From: Eutypa lata
Taxonomy: Eukaryota; Ascomycota; Sordariomycetes; Xylariales; Diatrypaceae
DNA: 64,000 bases
Direction of reading: 5' to 3'
Assembly: GCA_022661535.1 (NCBI GenBank)
Contig: JAKULF010000017.1
Coordinates: 248,001 to 312,000, forward strand
Shown here: positions 38,736-49,586 of the stretch, in pieces
Layout: each line of letters opens with the position of its first letter
Position numbering within the stretch: position 1 is the stretch's first letter
Translations under genes and position numbers: made by a program
The notes under the pieces: generated by a model
The model's database searches: none
The model's input: the letters and a program-made list of their open reading frames with translations, nothing else
Told to the model about the DNA's origin: nothing

Positions 38736-39767
38736 ATGTGTTTCCGCCAGAAAATCCACACGGCCCACCACGCCCTCCTCCTCGCCTTCCACGCACCGTC
38801 GCAGCGTCATCATGTGTGCCATCTCTCGTACCCCGCTGCCGCCGTCGCTGCTGCTAATTCTGCCGACTCGAACCTTCCAGGTTCGCGTGCGGGTGCAGGT
38901 GTAGGTGCGGTGGAGAAATGTACGGAGCACTCGTGCTGCCGCGTCACGCATGAGCTTATTTTCGAGTGCGTGGCTGTTAAGGAGGGCGGGTGTTGTGTGG
39001 GAAGCGGTGGTGGTGGTGAGGGAAATGGCGAGTATGAGGAGGTTGTTTATGTGCCGTTTGCGCGAGGGGAGGTGGTTGATTGGGAGAGGTGTGAGGGAGA
39101 TGTGGGTGTGGGTGTTGGTGTGGGCGTTGGGAGTGATGGAGAGGATGGGGTCGGAAAGGAGAATGAGGGGGAGGGAGACGAAGAGGAAGAAGAAGAGAAG
39201 TGGGAAGTCATCTGGGACGCGGTCGCGGAGGAAGATTGTCTCTTTCACGACGCAGTTCACATCGGCGTCCGCGGCGGTGGCGGCAGCGACTGGGATGGCG
39301 GGAACAGCGATGAAGGCGATAGTCCGCGCATGGAGTTTTGGTCTTTCGATTCTCCGTCGAGCTCTTCTTCTTCTTCTTCTTCTTCTTCTTCTTCTTCTTC
39401 TCCCGTTCCTTCCATTTATTATTCTGCTGCCGATGATGATTCTCTTTCTGGTAACAGCAGCGAGGATGATGGGACAGCAGCAACAGTAAGCCGACCGTGC
39501 GGGAAGAGCATCGTGTACTTTGAGGACCCTGGCGCTGATGGTGATGGGGATGGGGATAGTGATGATGATGCTAACTCTGATGGGAGCAGCGTGGATGCTG
39601 ATTTTATCGGAGGGGTAGATCTAGTAGAAGATGAAGTAGGGGCAGAAGTAGAAGGAGAGTGTAAAGGTAAGGGGCGTGATAAGGGGGCGGGGAAGTGGTT
39701 TGGTAAGTTGGGGTTGTGGCGGACTAGAGGCGTGAAGGGGGAGGACGCTGAATCTACACAAAGCTAA
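38736..39767 (+). CDS. Low-complexity protein, function unknown
   Basis: Open frame of 343 aa from the ATG at 38736. The frame also stays open upstream to 38481, but MCFRQKIHT is a more likely start because it follows a C/A-rich leader. The N-terminal 85 residues are His/Cys-rich (HTAHH, QRHHVCH, CTEHSCC), a feature of a loosely defined group of short fungal proteins that begin MC-x-x. The rest is acidic with Gly-Val runs, a 17-Ser tract coded by a TTC-type microsatellite, Asp/Gly repeats and a basic tail (KGKGRDKGAGKWFGKLG). It is probably soluble and disordered. No catalytic motif; no family recognised. Confidence 0.55.
   Translation: MCFRQKIHTAHHALLLAFHAPSQRHHVCHLSYPAAAVAAANSADSNLPGSRAGAGVGAVEKCTEHSCCRVTHELIFECVAVKEGGCCVGSGGGGEGNGEYEEVVYVPFARGEVVDWERCEGDVGVGVGVGVGSDGEDGVGKENEGEGDEEEEEEKWEVIWDAVAEEDCLFHDAVHIGVRGGGGSDWDGGNSDEGDSPRMEFWSFDSPSSSSSSSSSSSSSSSPVPSIYYSAADDDSLSGNSSEDDGTAATVSRPCGKSIVYFEDPGADGDGDGDSDDDANSDGSSVDADFIGGVDLVEDEVGAEVEGECKGKGRDKGAGKWFGKLGLWRTRGVKGEDAESTQS
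39363..39401 (+). repeat. TTC trinucleotide microsatellite (poly-Ser)
   Basis: About 13 copies of CTT/TTC within the 38736 gene, coding for a serine run. Length is likely polymorphic. Confidence 0.85.
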
Positions 39768-40940
39768 AAGTAACCTGTAGGTAAGTAAGTATAAAATCAT
39801 AGTTCGAGATTTTTTGGAGCTAGACACTGTAGTCTGTAGTGCTAGGATTAACATCAACTACAATATGGATGAGTTGTGTTACATCTTAGAAATTCAAACA
39901 TTCGTTATATAGGGAATGGAGCCTGTATTACATGTTAGCTGCAGGATGGGTATCTGCAAAGACAACCAACATACCAACACACTTGAAGGTCACTTGACGA
40001 TACTGGAATGCAAAGATGCCTAATAGCACCAACACATATTAATACCAGCGGTTAGGACAGCAAAAGAATAATAGAGATATGTACCACAAATTTGGATATA
40101 CTTAAAATACTTTGAATCCCCTTCAGGACTATAGAGAAGAAGGTGATGGTCATGGGCCTTAGAACCAAAAAAAGAATTGATTAGTTGAATAGAACTTCAG
40201 TTCCAAGCAAGTCTTACAGCACTTGTCACAACTAAATATGCGTAAGTATTGAAGCTTTTCGAATGGAAGCCTCTGGGATAGAGCCGGGGCGAAAGAAAAA
40301 GTATTCCAGGCAGATTAGGGGGACTAGTACCTCGTTATGATCATCTACTTGGTATATATCCGTTGATTCTGAAAAGGGGGTAAGTTGATACTAAGTATTA
40401 ATAGGACGTTTTCTACGCCTACCAATATGTTCCCGGATTAAATGACACTACATTGATATTTCAGTTCAGACATCACCTTCTTACCTGCCTGTTCCTATGA
40501 TCGTTAACTATTTTGATGGTATACCGAAAGCTCCTCGGAATTTGGACGTGATGCACTTAACTCCCTGAGTATTTCTTTTTTTTCATTTTAGGATATTATA
40601 TCAATTGTCTTGACGATCACTCACTACTAGGCGCTCTAATGTCCAAGTATCGGTGTGCCGTCATTACACGGTCAGCGACCTATGTGACTTTACACGAAAT
40701 ACATTACATGTATGTACATAAGTATAGGTATTGTACCCCTACAAATACCTGTGCTACTACCTAGACTTAAAAACAAGCCGTTCGCCACTTTAGAGAGTGC
40801 TTGGAATGTGTTGCGGCACCGATTTCTAACAGCACCGGTTTATTACAAACTTTTGTCACAGCCCCTCTACTAAATTCTTTTTCCTCTTCTTTTACTCTTT
40901 ACTGTAGCTAGACAGGGCCCAGAAGCACCTGCGTCACAAC
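39768..40940. other. Spacer upstream of the F-box gene
   Basis: About 1.2 kb with no recognised gene. A pyrimidine-rich stretch (TTCTTTTTCCTCTTCTTTTA) at about 40875-40894 immediately precedes the F-box gene and could be its core promoter or initiator region. Confidence 0.5.
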
Positions 40941-42597
40941 ATGCTAGACAAGCTACCACTTGAGCTTCTTTCGGCCATTATCGAGGATGTAAGTACCGTC
41001 GCCGTGCGAGCGGGTAAGCAATGAAGATAGTTAACGTTCCCTACCTAGGTGCCGAAGAAGGGCGACCTAAAATCTCTCTGTCAAGTCTCCAAGCGTGTAT
41101 ATACTGCCACTATTCCGATCCTTTACCGGTCCGTGGTTCTCGACTCGAAAAATGACTATAGCTTGGACAAACTAGGCTCAGAGGGCATCAGGGAAGCTTG
41201 CAATAAAGGACACTTTGGCTATACTCGAAGCCTGGAGATTACGGCGCCGTTTTTTGAGAATCGCGGTATGCGATGTCTTCGTGTTGGACGGTCCGTCTCC
41301 ATGTTGCTATTTATCCTTTGTTACGTTTCTAATCTTTGCTCAGGAGTCACGCAAATATTCCAGCACGTGATTTGCTCCCGGTCCTCAAAGGGTGTAGAGA
41401 TGGATGGTTGCTAAGCTTCACGTAAGAGACTTGGTTTATTCACTCCATTAGCGCAACACTAACAAATTATCCATAGTTGGGGCTTAGGAGTCTGTGTGCC
41501 CGACTCGTTAATTGGTCCTTCCGGCTATTTAACCACTCGCCAGAAGAACATTGAGTCTCTACGTCTCATAACCGACGGAGTCTGTTCGCGGAGGGCGCCC
41601 AGGGCATACGATTCGCCAGCTCTGTCAGAATTCCCTCGTCTCAAGCGGCTTTCCTTGGTTGGGTTATCCTCGCATGAGGAACTCAATGCTCTTATTGATA
41701 CACTCCAACGTTTATCTCATCAGCTAGTGGAGTTTGAACTCGACCTCGAACGCTGTCGTTATCCCAAACTTTCGTCTGAATGGGACAGTATTCACTCACT
41801 TTTCCTATCAAGAGTGATGAATCTTCGGCAACTGCGTGCGTCAACGTTCGCTTCATTGCAGAGCCTTTCTCTGTCTTCACTTTCGTTCAACACAAATAGT
41901 TTTGGGCCGACACCAATGCCTGGCCATATAGTCCGGACTTTCAACCTCCCAAACCTCCATTCCTTAAAGATGCGAGATTGTGATGGGTGGGAACTCCTTC
42001 TTGAATTCCTCACCTTCCCGAGTTCTACTCAACCCATAGTGTTACGATCTTTGGAGATTTGGGACAGGCCTACCCCTGAGGAATTTTCGAAAACTGGCAT
42101 TCTAAAGTCGTTTCTAGAAAGCTTCAGAGGCTTGGAAGACCTTTTCATTCTCACTCCACCAGCACCGGTTCATGCAATATGGAGTGCTCTGGCTCACCAT
42201 AAAAACACTCTTCGCCGATTTGTTCATCACCAACGGACAATGCTCACCTATGATAGTCACCCATACTTTGCAGCATCGTACGACATATCCCTATTCCTTG
42301 AACAATTCCGTGACACAGAACACTTTTCGCTTCATGACCCCAGCATTGGCCAATTTGGTAGTAGTCCAATATATAATTGCCTAGGAGACTTGGATCTCAA
42401 ATGTATCGGTCTCAGCGGCTTGCCGAAGTGCACAGTATGTATTGCCCCCCCAAAGGATGTATGTTAGTAATCCACTCCCCACTAATTTAATTCATTAGAG
42501 ATCGTTACTTTCCCCTTTCTATTATAAGAACTCCCTTCAGGTACTACATATAAGGCGCTCCGGCCCAGATTTGGAGCAAGACGAACTGGCTGAAGAA

Positions 42598-42718
42598 GAA
42601 CGAGACCGTGAAGCTAGAAATCTTCGAGATCGTGAAAATCAAATTGTTCGAGATCAAGAATACTCATGGATTCAAGATCGTTATAAAGCTAGAATTCTTC
42701 GAGATCGTGAAACTAGTA
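42598..42718 (+). repeat. Degenerate 24-bp coding repeat
   Basis: About five units of 24-27 bp, consensus near CTTCGAGATCGTGAAA plus 8 variable bases, coding for (I/L)xRDRExx repeats. The transposon inserted in the fifth unit; the next unit resumes at 45460 on the far side. Confidence 0.75.
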
Positions 42719-42744
42719 CAATAAGGGAACAAAAATCACGATCT
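42719..42744 (+). repeat. Left terminal inverted repeat
   Basis: Begins CAATAAGGGAACAAAAATCA and ends in CGATCT. Pairs with 45432-45457 in inverted orientation; preceded by the TA target dinucleotide. Confidence 0.75.
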
Positions 42745-44350
42745 TTTTCGACATGGCTTATAAAAACGCATCCTTAATACGATTAATTTCTTACTTTTTA
42801 TAATAATATAACATATTTAAATAAGTTAATTTAAATTTAAAAACGAAACAATTAAAATATTTATTTTATATAAAAACTCGTTTTTATATAAAAAAAAAAC
42901 TAATTAAAGTTTTATTAAAATTATAACGAAATATAAAATTATAATAAATATTATATAAAGCGTTTATTTTTATTATAATATTTAAAAATTAATTAAATTA
43001 CGCTTTTATTTTAAACGTTTTAAAAAAAATCTTAAATTATTATAAATATAACGAAATAATTACGAAGCTTTTAATTATTTAAATATAAATAAAAAACTTT
43101 TAATATATAAAATATCAAAATTATTAATTTTTTATTATAAAGCATTAAGTTATATAATTTAATTATTAATTTCTTATTTTAACATTATAATAAACGTTAT
43201 ATATAACGTAAAATAAAGTTTAATTTTTTAATTTCGATATTTAAATTAATCGTTATTATTTATTTTAATATATTTATTTAAACTTTACGAAAATAATTTA
43301 AAATTAAAAGTATTTTATATTTCGTTTATTTAAAATAATTATATTTTATTTAAAAAATAATAAAAAAAATTTAATTTAATTTTATAATATTATAATAAAC
43401 TTTTTTCGTATTAAAAACGAATTTTATTTAATAATAAATTAATTATAAATTATAATTATAATATATATATATAATAAATATTTCGTTAAAAAAATTAATT
43501 ATTATTTTTTATTTTAAACGTAATTATTTAAATAATATTTAATTAATATATTTAAAATAAAAAAATTATAATTATTATTTATATATATATAATTTAAATA
43601 TAAAAATTTTAATTTTAAATAAATATTTTAAAATATTTTTCGTTTCGAATTTTAAAGTTTTTTTTATTATTTTTAATAACGATTTTAATACGAAATATAA
43701 TAACGTAATAATTTACGATTATTATAATTTATTTAAAAAATATTTTTTTATATATTTTAAAAACGATATTATTTTTATATAAAATAATATATTTATTTAT
43801 ATTATTAAAATTATTAAAATATAAATTTAAAATAACGAAATCGAAATATTAAATTAATTATTATATAACTTTAATTTAAATTTTATTAAAAACTTTTAAA
43901 AATTATTAAAAAAGAAATTTAAATTTAAAAACTTAAATTTAAAATATTTAATAATACGTAAAAAGCTTTAAATTTATTAATCGTTATTATTATAATATTT
44001 ATAATTAAAATTAATAATTAATCGAATAACGTAATTACGATAACGTAATTAATAAACATCGTTTTTCGAAAAAGTAATTTTTTTTTTTTACGATTATTAT
44101 CGCGATTATTATTATAATTACCGCGTTATTAACGCGAGTTAATTATATATATAAATAATAAAAAATTTAATAAATTAACTTTTTTATTTCGATTATTTTT
44201 AACGATAATAACTTTATTATTACGAATACGTTTAATTATAAAAATTAAGAATTTTTTAAAAGTTAAAATAATAATGAAATTTATTTTAAATATTAAAACG
44301 ATATATTAATATAACGTAAACGTAATAAATTAACGACGATTATTTATTAA

Positions 44351-44387
<37 letters not shown>

Positions 44388-44393
44388 ATTATT
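44351..44393. repeat. TAT trinucleotide microsatellite inside the RIPed element
   Basis: About 14 perfect copies of TAT. It may have expanded after RIP had converted the region to A/T. Confidence 0.85.
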
Positions 44394-45431
44394 TTTTAAA
44401 TATAATATTAATATAATATAAAAAAAAATAAAATTATAATTATAAAAAAATTTATTTATTAAAAAAAATAAAAGAAAAATAAAAATTTATAATTAATTAA
44501 TATTTATATTACTTTAATTAAAATAATTATTACTTTAATAATCGTAATTATTACGTATTAAAAATCTTTATTAAAATTTAATAATATATTAATTTAATAA
44601 AGTTTAAATAATAAAAAACCGTTACGTATAATAATATAATTATTAATAAATAACGATAAAATCTTTATTATTCGTATTATTATTATAAAAAAAATTTATA
44701 ATAATTAATTTCTTTTAAATAAATATCGTAATTATTAATATAATTATTTATAAAAAAAATAACGAAGTTATTTAAATATATAAAAAATAATATTATCGTT
44801 ATAAATAAATAATTTTATATTATAAAAACTATATTTATATTATAAGTATTTTTATATATAACTTTTAAATTATTTAATTATATTTTTAATATATTAATAT
44901 ATCGTTTTTAAATTTTTTTTAAATAATTAAAAATTACAATAAAGTTAAAAATAAACGTTATTATTTCGAAAAAACTACGTATTTATTTATTAATTTAAAT
45001 AATTTTTAATAAACGAATTTCTTTTAATTTTATTTAAAGTTTTACGGTAATTATTATATATTAATTAAATAAAATAAACATTTAATAAATTAACGATATA
45101 AATTTATAATTATCGTTTTTTAAACGTAATAATTAAATAACGTATAAATTTTATTCGTTTTAATAATTTATTATATAAAATATATATTATAAATATATTA
45201 TATATTATATATTTTATATAAATAAATTATTAATATAAAAGTAATAATAATAATAATATTAATCGTTATTATTATTACGATATAAAAAGAATTTATAAAA
45301 ATTATATTAAATTATTTAATAAAAAATATATTAAATCGTATTAAAATTATTAAGTTTTTATTTTAAATTAAAAAAAAAACGTATAAATAAAGTTAAAAAA
45401 ATAATGATGGAAATTATATATTGTAGAGCTT

Positions 45432-45457
45432 AGATCGTGACTTTTGCTCCCCGATTG
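45432..45457 (-). repeat. Right terminal inverted repeat
   Basis: Read on the minus strand it begins CAATCGGGGAGCAAAAGTCA and ends in CGATCT. Followed on the plus strand by TA. Confidence 0.75.
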
Positions 45458-45459
45458 TA

Positions 45460-46088
45460 TTCTTCGAGATAGCTTCATGATGCGAGAAACCGATTCGAGG
45501 GGTAAAGGCGCTTCACCTGTCGAGAGCGGTAATGAACATGAGCTTATCACCCGCTATAAAGCTAGCAGTGATTTGGAGCTAGACGTCCCTGAGGGTAATC
45601 CCAGTCCTGCAAGTTCTCTTAGGCCCGAAAGTTTTCCGAATCTTGAAGGCATTTATATTCCTAAAGGTAGGCTAAATACTGAAGGGGGTTCAGAGGGACA
45701 GATATGAACCTACCCGTTGGAAAATTATCTATACGGTGATACCTTACGGTCTACAAACCCGGAGCTTCACGATTTCTTACAGTGGGTATTCGGACCAAGC
45801 GGCATTCCTTCTTTACGTCTATGTGCCTATGGAGATTTCTCTCGCAATTCTCGATTCGACCGCTACCCCTCCTTGTTCTGCCGAAACGAAGCAGTAACGA
45901 GGCTTGATGTTTCGGGTAACACCAGGATTCCGTTTTACTGCCTCCTAATGGGCTTTAATAACAGAGACAAGGATAAGGACCTATGTGAGTTGTTTGAAAC
46001 ACATAAGGACTTCATTACAGCATGCCCGGCCGATGCTCTTCTCCATTAAATGGAGGATCTGTCAAACGATGAATCGGATATTATGTAA
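45460..46088 (+). pseudogene. F-box protein gene, 3' part, beyond the transposon
   Basis: Continues the frame of the 5' part. It opens with ILRDSFMMRETDSRG, the next (I/L)xRD unit, then about 70 polar residues and a conserved-looking segment (LHDFLQWVFGPSGIPSLRLCAYGDFSRNS...) to the end. Two in-frame stops break it: TGA at 45705-45707 and TAA at 46047-46049. After the second, the same frame runs 12 more codons (MEDLSNDESDIM) to a natural-looking TAA at 46086-46088. The 46047 stop is what a CAA-to-TAA (CpA to TpA) RIP change would produce. With the element removed and both stops ignored the gene would encode about 718 aa. No promoter for independent expression is evident. Confidence 0.75.
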
Positions 46089-46409
46089 AGGTTTCTTTCG
46101 CTTTTCATTAATGTAGCACCCGTGTATTGTAGTTCTAAGATTTGATACCTTACAACCCGCTTATGAAGTAATCTGTTACGGACCGTAAGGACGCGTATAC
46201 GAATGCTTTTTCATAAGGTAAAATTATCAAATTAGGGAAGGGATAGAAGGTAAAAGGAGGTCTATGACAAAAGGGCTTACTTTCGTTGTAAAAGCTGGCA
46301 CTAAGTTATGACTTGTTCTTCGGGCAACCCATTATCTCTTAAGGTTATACCTTTTTTTTCCTTTTTCTTTTTTCCTTTTTCTTTTTTCCTTTTTTTTTTT
46401 TCTTTATTT
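46089..46409. other. Spacer between F-box remnant and its degraded copy
   Basis: Low-information sequence of normal composition that becomes pyrimidine-rich at 46351-46406. By position it corresponds to the upstream region of the degraded F-box copy. Confidence 0.45.
46351..46406. repeat. Polypyrimidine tract
   Basis: Runs of T with spaced C (CTTTTTTTTCC-type units) for about 55 bp at the left edge of the degraded F-box copy. Confidence 0.8.
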
Positions 46410-46690
46410 GTTTTTAAATAATTAATAAAAAGATTATATATAATAAAAAGCTACATTACCTTTTCATTCTTTATTAATTCGTAATATTTAAGTGAAAATA
46501 TAATTATGCTTTTAAAAGTTAAATTTAAAAGGCGTTAATAAAGTTTATAATAAAGGATACTTTAATTATACTTAAAGCTTAAAGATCATAACGCTGTTTT
46601 TTTTTTCTTTTTTCTTTTTTTTTTCTTTTTTAACAATTGCAGTCTACGGCGATATTTTGATGTTAAATCATCTATCTCCATGTTGCGGTG
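46410..46690 (+). pseudogene. RIP-mutated partial copy of the F-box gene (exon 2 region)
   Basis: Aligns by eye to 41090-41318 of the intact F-box exon 2 and start of intron 2, same orientation. Example: GGACACTTTGGCTATACTCG in the intact gene corresponds to GGATACTTTAATTATACTTA here, and TCTCCATGTTGC is shared at the right end. Most differences are C-to-T or G-to-A. A T-rich expansion at 46592-46630 sits where the intact gene has six T. No frame survives. Sequence 3' of this does not continue the similarity, so the copy is truncated, and the leftward secreted-protein gene follows. Confidence 0.75.
46592..46630. repeat. Expanded T/C tract within the F-box copy
   Basis: Nearly 40 bases of T with single C, at the place of a T6 run in the parental exon. 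Consistent with slippage after RIP increased T content. Confidence 0.75.
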
Positions 46691-46804
46691 ATGCCGATAT
46701 AAAATGATAGTAAGGGATGCTCGCAAGCTCCCTTTTCCCCTCCACTTAATCTATGGTAAATGCCCTAATAGGGGTCAAAACCACCGCATGCCGCGACCCA
46801 CGGT

Positions 46805-47336
46805 CTAAAAATTCTGACAGTTCCCGATATTCTCCGTCACCATCATGCAAGAAGAGCAGTTGTACCCGTAGATCCACAGGCCCTGGCAGTAGCTGTCGTC
46901 GGGGCAGAACTCGCCGACACAGCTCAGCTGCCTGTCCTCGACGACATTGCGGGCGCGAGGCCTGGACGTCTGGTCCTCGGACCACGCCTTCGCCCTCTTG
47001 GCCTCCTCGAGCACGGCGCTGCCCGGGGTCCTCGGCCAGGCCCCCGACGGGCCTCGCGAGTCTAGCTGTGCGAAGTCGATTACGTCGAAGCGCTTGTCGA
47101 AAGTTCGGACGACGTTGTCGGACCCCAGGTGCGCAAATCCCTCGCCCGATGGATCTCTCTTGAGGTTTGCCAGGACGTCCGACACAGATCGGATGTTCTA
47201 TTAGGGTTAGTGGTTAGTGGTAACCTTCGTAGCTGGCTCCATGGATGAAGTAAGTAGTAACTACCTGTTCGGTGGAAGGCATAGCAACTGCTGAGGCGGC
47301 GGCAACAGCGAGCATGATTGCTGCGGAGAACTTCAT
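46805..47336 (-). CDS. Small secreted cysteine-rich protein (effector-like)
   Basis: Two exons, 47336-47265 and 47197-46805, give 154 aa. Residues 1-18 (MKFSAAIMLAVAAASAVA) are a clear signal peptide. After a middle region with possible Kex2 sites (LKR/DPSG, DKR/FDVI), the last 40 residues hold six cysteines spaced C-x4-C-x5-C-x9-C-x2-C-x9-C, enough for three disulphides. No enzyme motif. Secreted, small and cysteine-rich with no recognised family is the usual description of candidate effectors or antimicrobial proteins; the role is inference only. It lies only about 115 bp from the end of the RIPed F-box copy, i.e. at a repeat edge. The frame is intact, so RIP did not break it. Confidence 0.82.
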
Positions 47337-48377
47337 GGTGAATAGATAAATATAATAGTCCTTTGATTTAGGCAACAGAATTTGTTCTAAAAAAGAAACA
47401 GTCAAATGATTCGCAACAGTGAATGGATATATTATTAAGGTGGTTGGGTGTATATGAATCAGAGGAATCGGGTCTAAATCTTTAGAAAGGGATGAGCGCA
47501 GTTAAATAAATCTATGACAATGGTTTGGCTTTCTCAAATGGTATGTCAATGTTCTAAGCTGGGTATATTATAACTAGTAGATCATAGCCAGAAAATGATC
47601 GATAGGACTTTGATCTTACGGTCATCACACCATACTACCTACATTTGTAATCGCCTGGGTGAAGCTAAATTACTGCTCTTAGAAGTGACATAAGCATCGT
47701 ATCGGCAGCCGTATTACGCAGTAGGCTCCAATACTCCGTACAGTACCACCCTTAAATCTTTATATAAGGAGGCAGGATTTTCGATGAGATTGGAATAACA
47801 AAATCTTGTATCTGAATAATAAGTTCTTTTATATGTTACATTTATCATTCGCCTAGGTCAATCGGATTCGGGGTAGGTCGTTCTGCTACAATACCAAGAT
47901 CCTTATATAACAATTCAGGGGTGATAATGTATGTCCGAGACCTAAGCTTCTATATTCGGTGGTTCGGTGGCGCAGAACCTCCTCGTGTCTGGGGAAATCC
48001 GGGACCAACCCATTGGCAGATTAACGGCCGTGGTGTCACGGCACGGTGTCGTGTAGGTTACTATAACAGACGGCATATAGCGGTCAGTCCTCGAGCTGAC
48101 ATCACTCCACTTTTAGTAGTATAGTAGCTAATATCTATATGTCTGTACCGTTACATGAGTGCAAGCCGTAGGATTGCTGGCTGGATCTCGTAATATTTTC
48201 AAAGTTCCGATTACCTGAACATATTGGCAGATTTATCAATGGATTCCAAAAGAACTAGATAATGGTCTATTATGTATTGCCTGAGTGTAGGTAGTAGTAG
48301 TCCCAGATATTTCAACATCTCTAACAACGGCACACTCCGAAGACATCTTAGTCGTGACGTGAGATCGTGTGCAACAA
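47337..48377. other. Intergenic region
   Basis: Upstream of the leftward secreted-protein gene and 3' of the leftward ankyrin gene. A TATATAAGG-like site at about 47760 lies about 420 bp from the secreted-protein ATG, too far for confidence. A frame at 47921-48124 has no recognisable motif. Confidence 0.5.
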
Positions 48378-49586
48378 TCATTTAGAACCCCTCTTCTGTT
48401 GCTTTATGCTTTCAACAAAGTCCTCCAGCGTACCCATCTGCTCCTCCTTCGCATTAGGGGGCGGTCGACTCGGGGGCCAAACTCCTTCTCTTTCCGCAGC
48501 GGCGGAAACTTGCGCGGGATTCGCACCCCACTCTACCAACAGCTCGACAGCATCCCAATTCTGAAGGCGCAAGGCCCACAGCAGCGGCGTGCCCATCTCC
48601 ATCAAATTACCGTAAGGGAACACGATGAGCTTATTCGGGTCCGCGCCCAGACGCAAGACGTGCTCGGCAGCTGGACGATTCCGATGCCACGCGCCATGGG
48701 CGGAAATGGCTCCATGGAGCGGAGTCGCCCACTCCAGCCTCGCGCCATGACGTATCAATAGGTCAATCACTTCGATGTTGCCATAGGTAGCAGCATATGT
48801 TAGCGCCTTCCCGGACTCGCGGTCCATTGGCGCCGCTGAGCCAAGGCCGGAGCGTTTTCTAATATCCAATGGGCCCAGGTTTGGATCGGCTCCATGGGCG
48901 AGCAGGAATTCAGTGAGTTTTAAGTCATCCGTGCAGTATCTGTGAGGCATTGCATTACTTCATGGTTAGCAAGGAACGATGGAACCCAAACGCATTGTGT
49001 TCTTTACATACGGTAGGACGACTCCAAACCCACCATCGGGCGACGCAACTTGCTGGTTCGGATGCCAACCATGCTCAACCAAAACTTCGAAGAGCGCTAA
49101 GTCGCGTCTTCGGCACGCACTTTCAACGGCCCTCGAATGCAACTCGACACCTTGCTGCAGCAGGTAACGCACCACATCCACGCGGCCGCGGTCCGCAGCA
49201 CAGTAGAGCCCCCGCGCCAATGAATCACCACCATCCATGTTCCCTTGCTGTGCCTGCATATGTCGTCTTACCGCATCGAAGTTACCCTCTAAGCACCACG
49301 CGAGGAACCCATCTTCGTAAGGAGGAGTTGGCGGGGCGAGACCGCGGTATGGTGGCGAAGGCGCTGGTAGCGGAGGCAAATGAATCGATGGGAGCTCGAG
49401 CGCTTGGCGCTTGGCATCTGATATTGCCGTTCTCCGGGCGTTGATTTGTGCCAGCTCCCTGACCTCATCGCCTGTTAGTTGTTCTTGGCTTTTGCTCATA
49501 AGAATGCACTGGCGTTGCGCATCTTGCCGCAGTTGCATCAGCTGCTCTTGGGAGCAATCTGTACTACTAGTAGTAGCCGTGTTCAT
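48378..49586 (-). CDS. Ankyrin-repeat protein
   Basis: Two exons, 49586-49012 and 48939-48378, give 378 aa. The junction restores VVLPYCTDDLKLTEFLLAHGADPN, a clear ankyrin helix-loop. The N-terminal 85 residues are Gln/Glu-rich and probably helical, then a Pro-rich linker (HLPPLPAPSPPYRGLAPPTPPYEDG). From about residue 90 to the end there are roughly six ankyrin-like units (for example RGLYCAADRGRVDVVRYLLQQGVEL, KALTYAATYGNIEVIDLLIRHGA, GTPLLWALRLQNWDAVELLVEWGANP). No signal peptide, so cytoplasmic or nuclear. A protein-binding scaffold is the family role; the partner is unknown. Confidence 0.88.

Larger units (their letters stand above)
40941..42777 (+). pseudogene. F-box protein gene, 5' part, interrupted by a transposon
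   Basis: Five exons: 40941-40988, 41049-41290, 41344-41421, 41477-42458, 42541-42777. They join in frame to 528 aa ending at a TAA inside the inserted element. Residues 1-45 (LPLELLSAIIEDV..LKSLCQVSKRVY) are an F-box, the Skp1-binding part of SCF ubiquitin ligases. A long segment with LRR-like spacing follows (LPRLKRLSLVGL-type lines, HSLKMRDCD, LRSLEIWD), as in fungal F-box receptors. The tail has repeated (I/L)xRDRE units. Intron 2 uses donor GTCCGT. The last genuine codon is near 42718; what follows is the left end of the inserted element. Upstream of the insertion there is no nonsense mutation. Whether the truncated protein is made is unknown. Confidence 0.85.
42719..45457. mobile_element. 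RIPed TIR transposon (2.74 kb) inserted in the F-box gene
   Basis: Ends are 26-bp imperfect inverted repeats (42719-42744 and 45432-45457), 22 of 26 matching, with three of the four mismatches being A/G transitions. TA flanks both sides (42717-42718 and 45458-45459). This matches Tc1/mariner-superfamily insertion at TA. The interior from about 42780 to 45410 is RIP-bleached and no transposase can be read. The outer 60 bp at the left and about 40 bp at the right are not bleached. Removing one TA plus the element (2741 nt) restores the F-box reading frame. 2.74 kb is long for Tc1/mariner, so internal insertions or a pogo/Fot-like relative are possible. Confidence 0.8.

Noticed and set aside
47199..47214. 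TTAGGGTTAG resembling telomeric repeat
   Set aside because: Only one unit and a partial one, inside the intron of the secreted-protein gene; ordinary coincidence.
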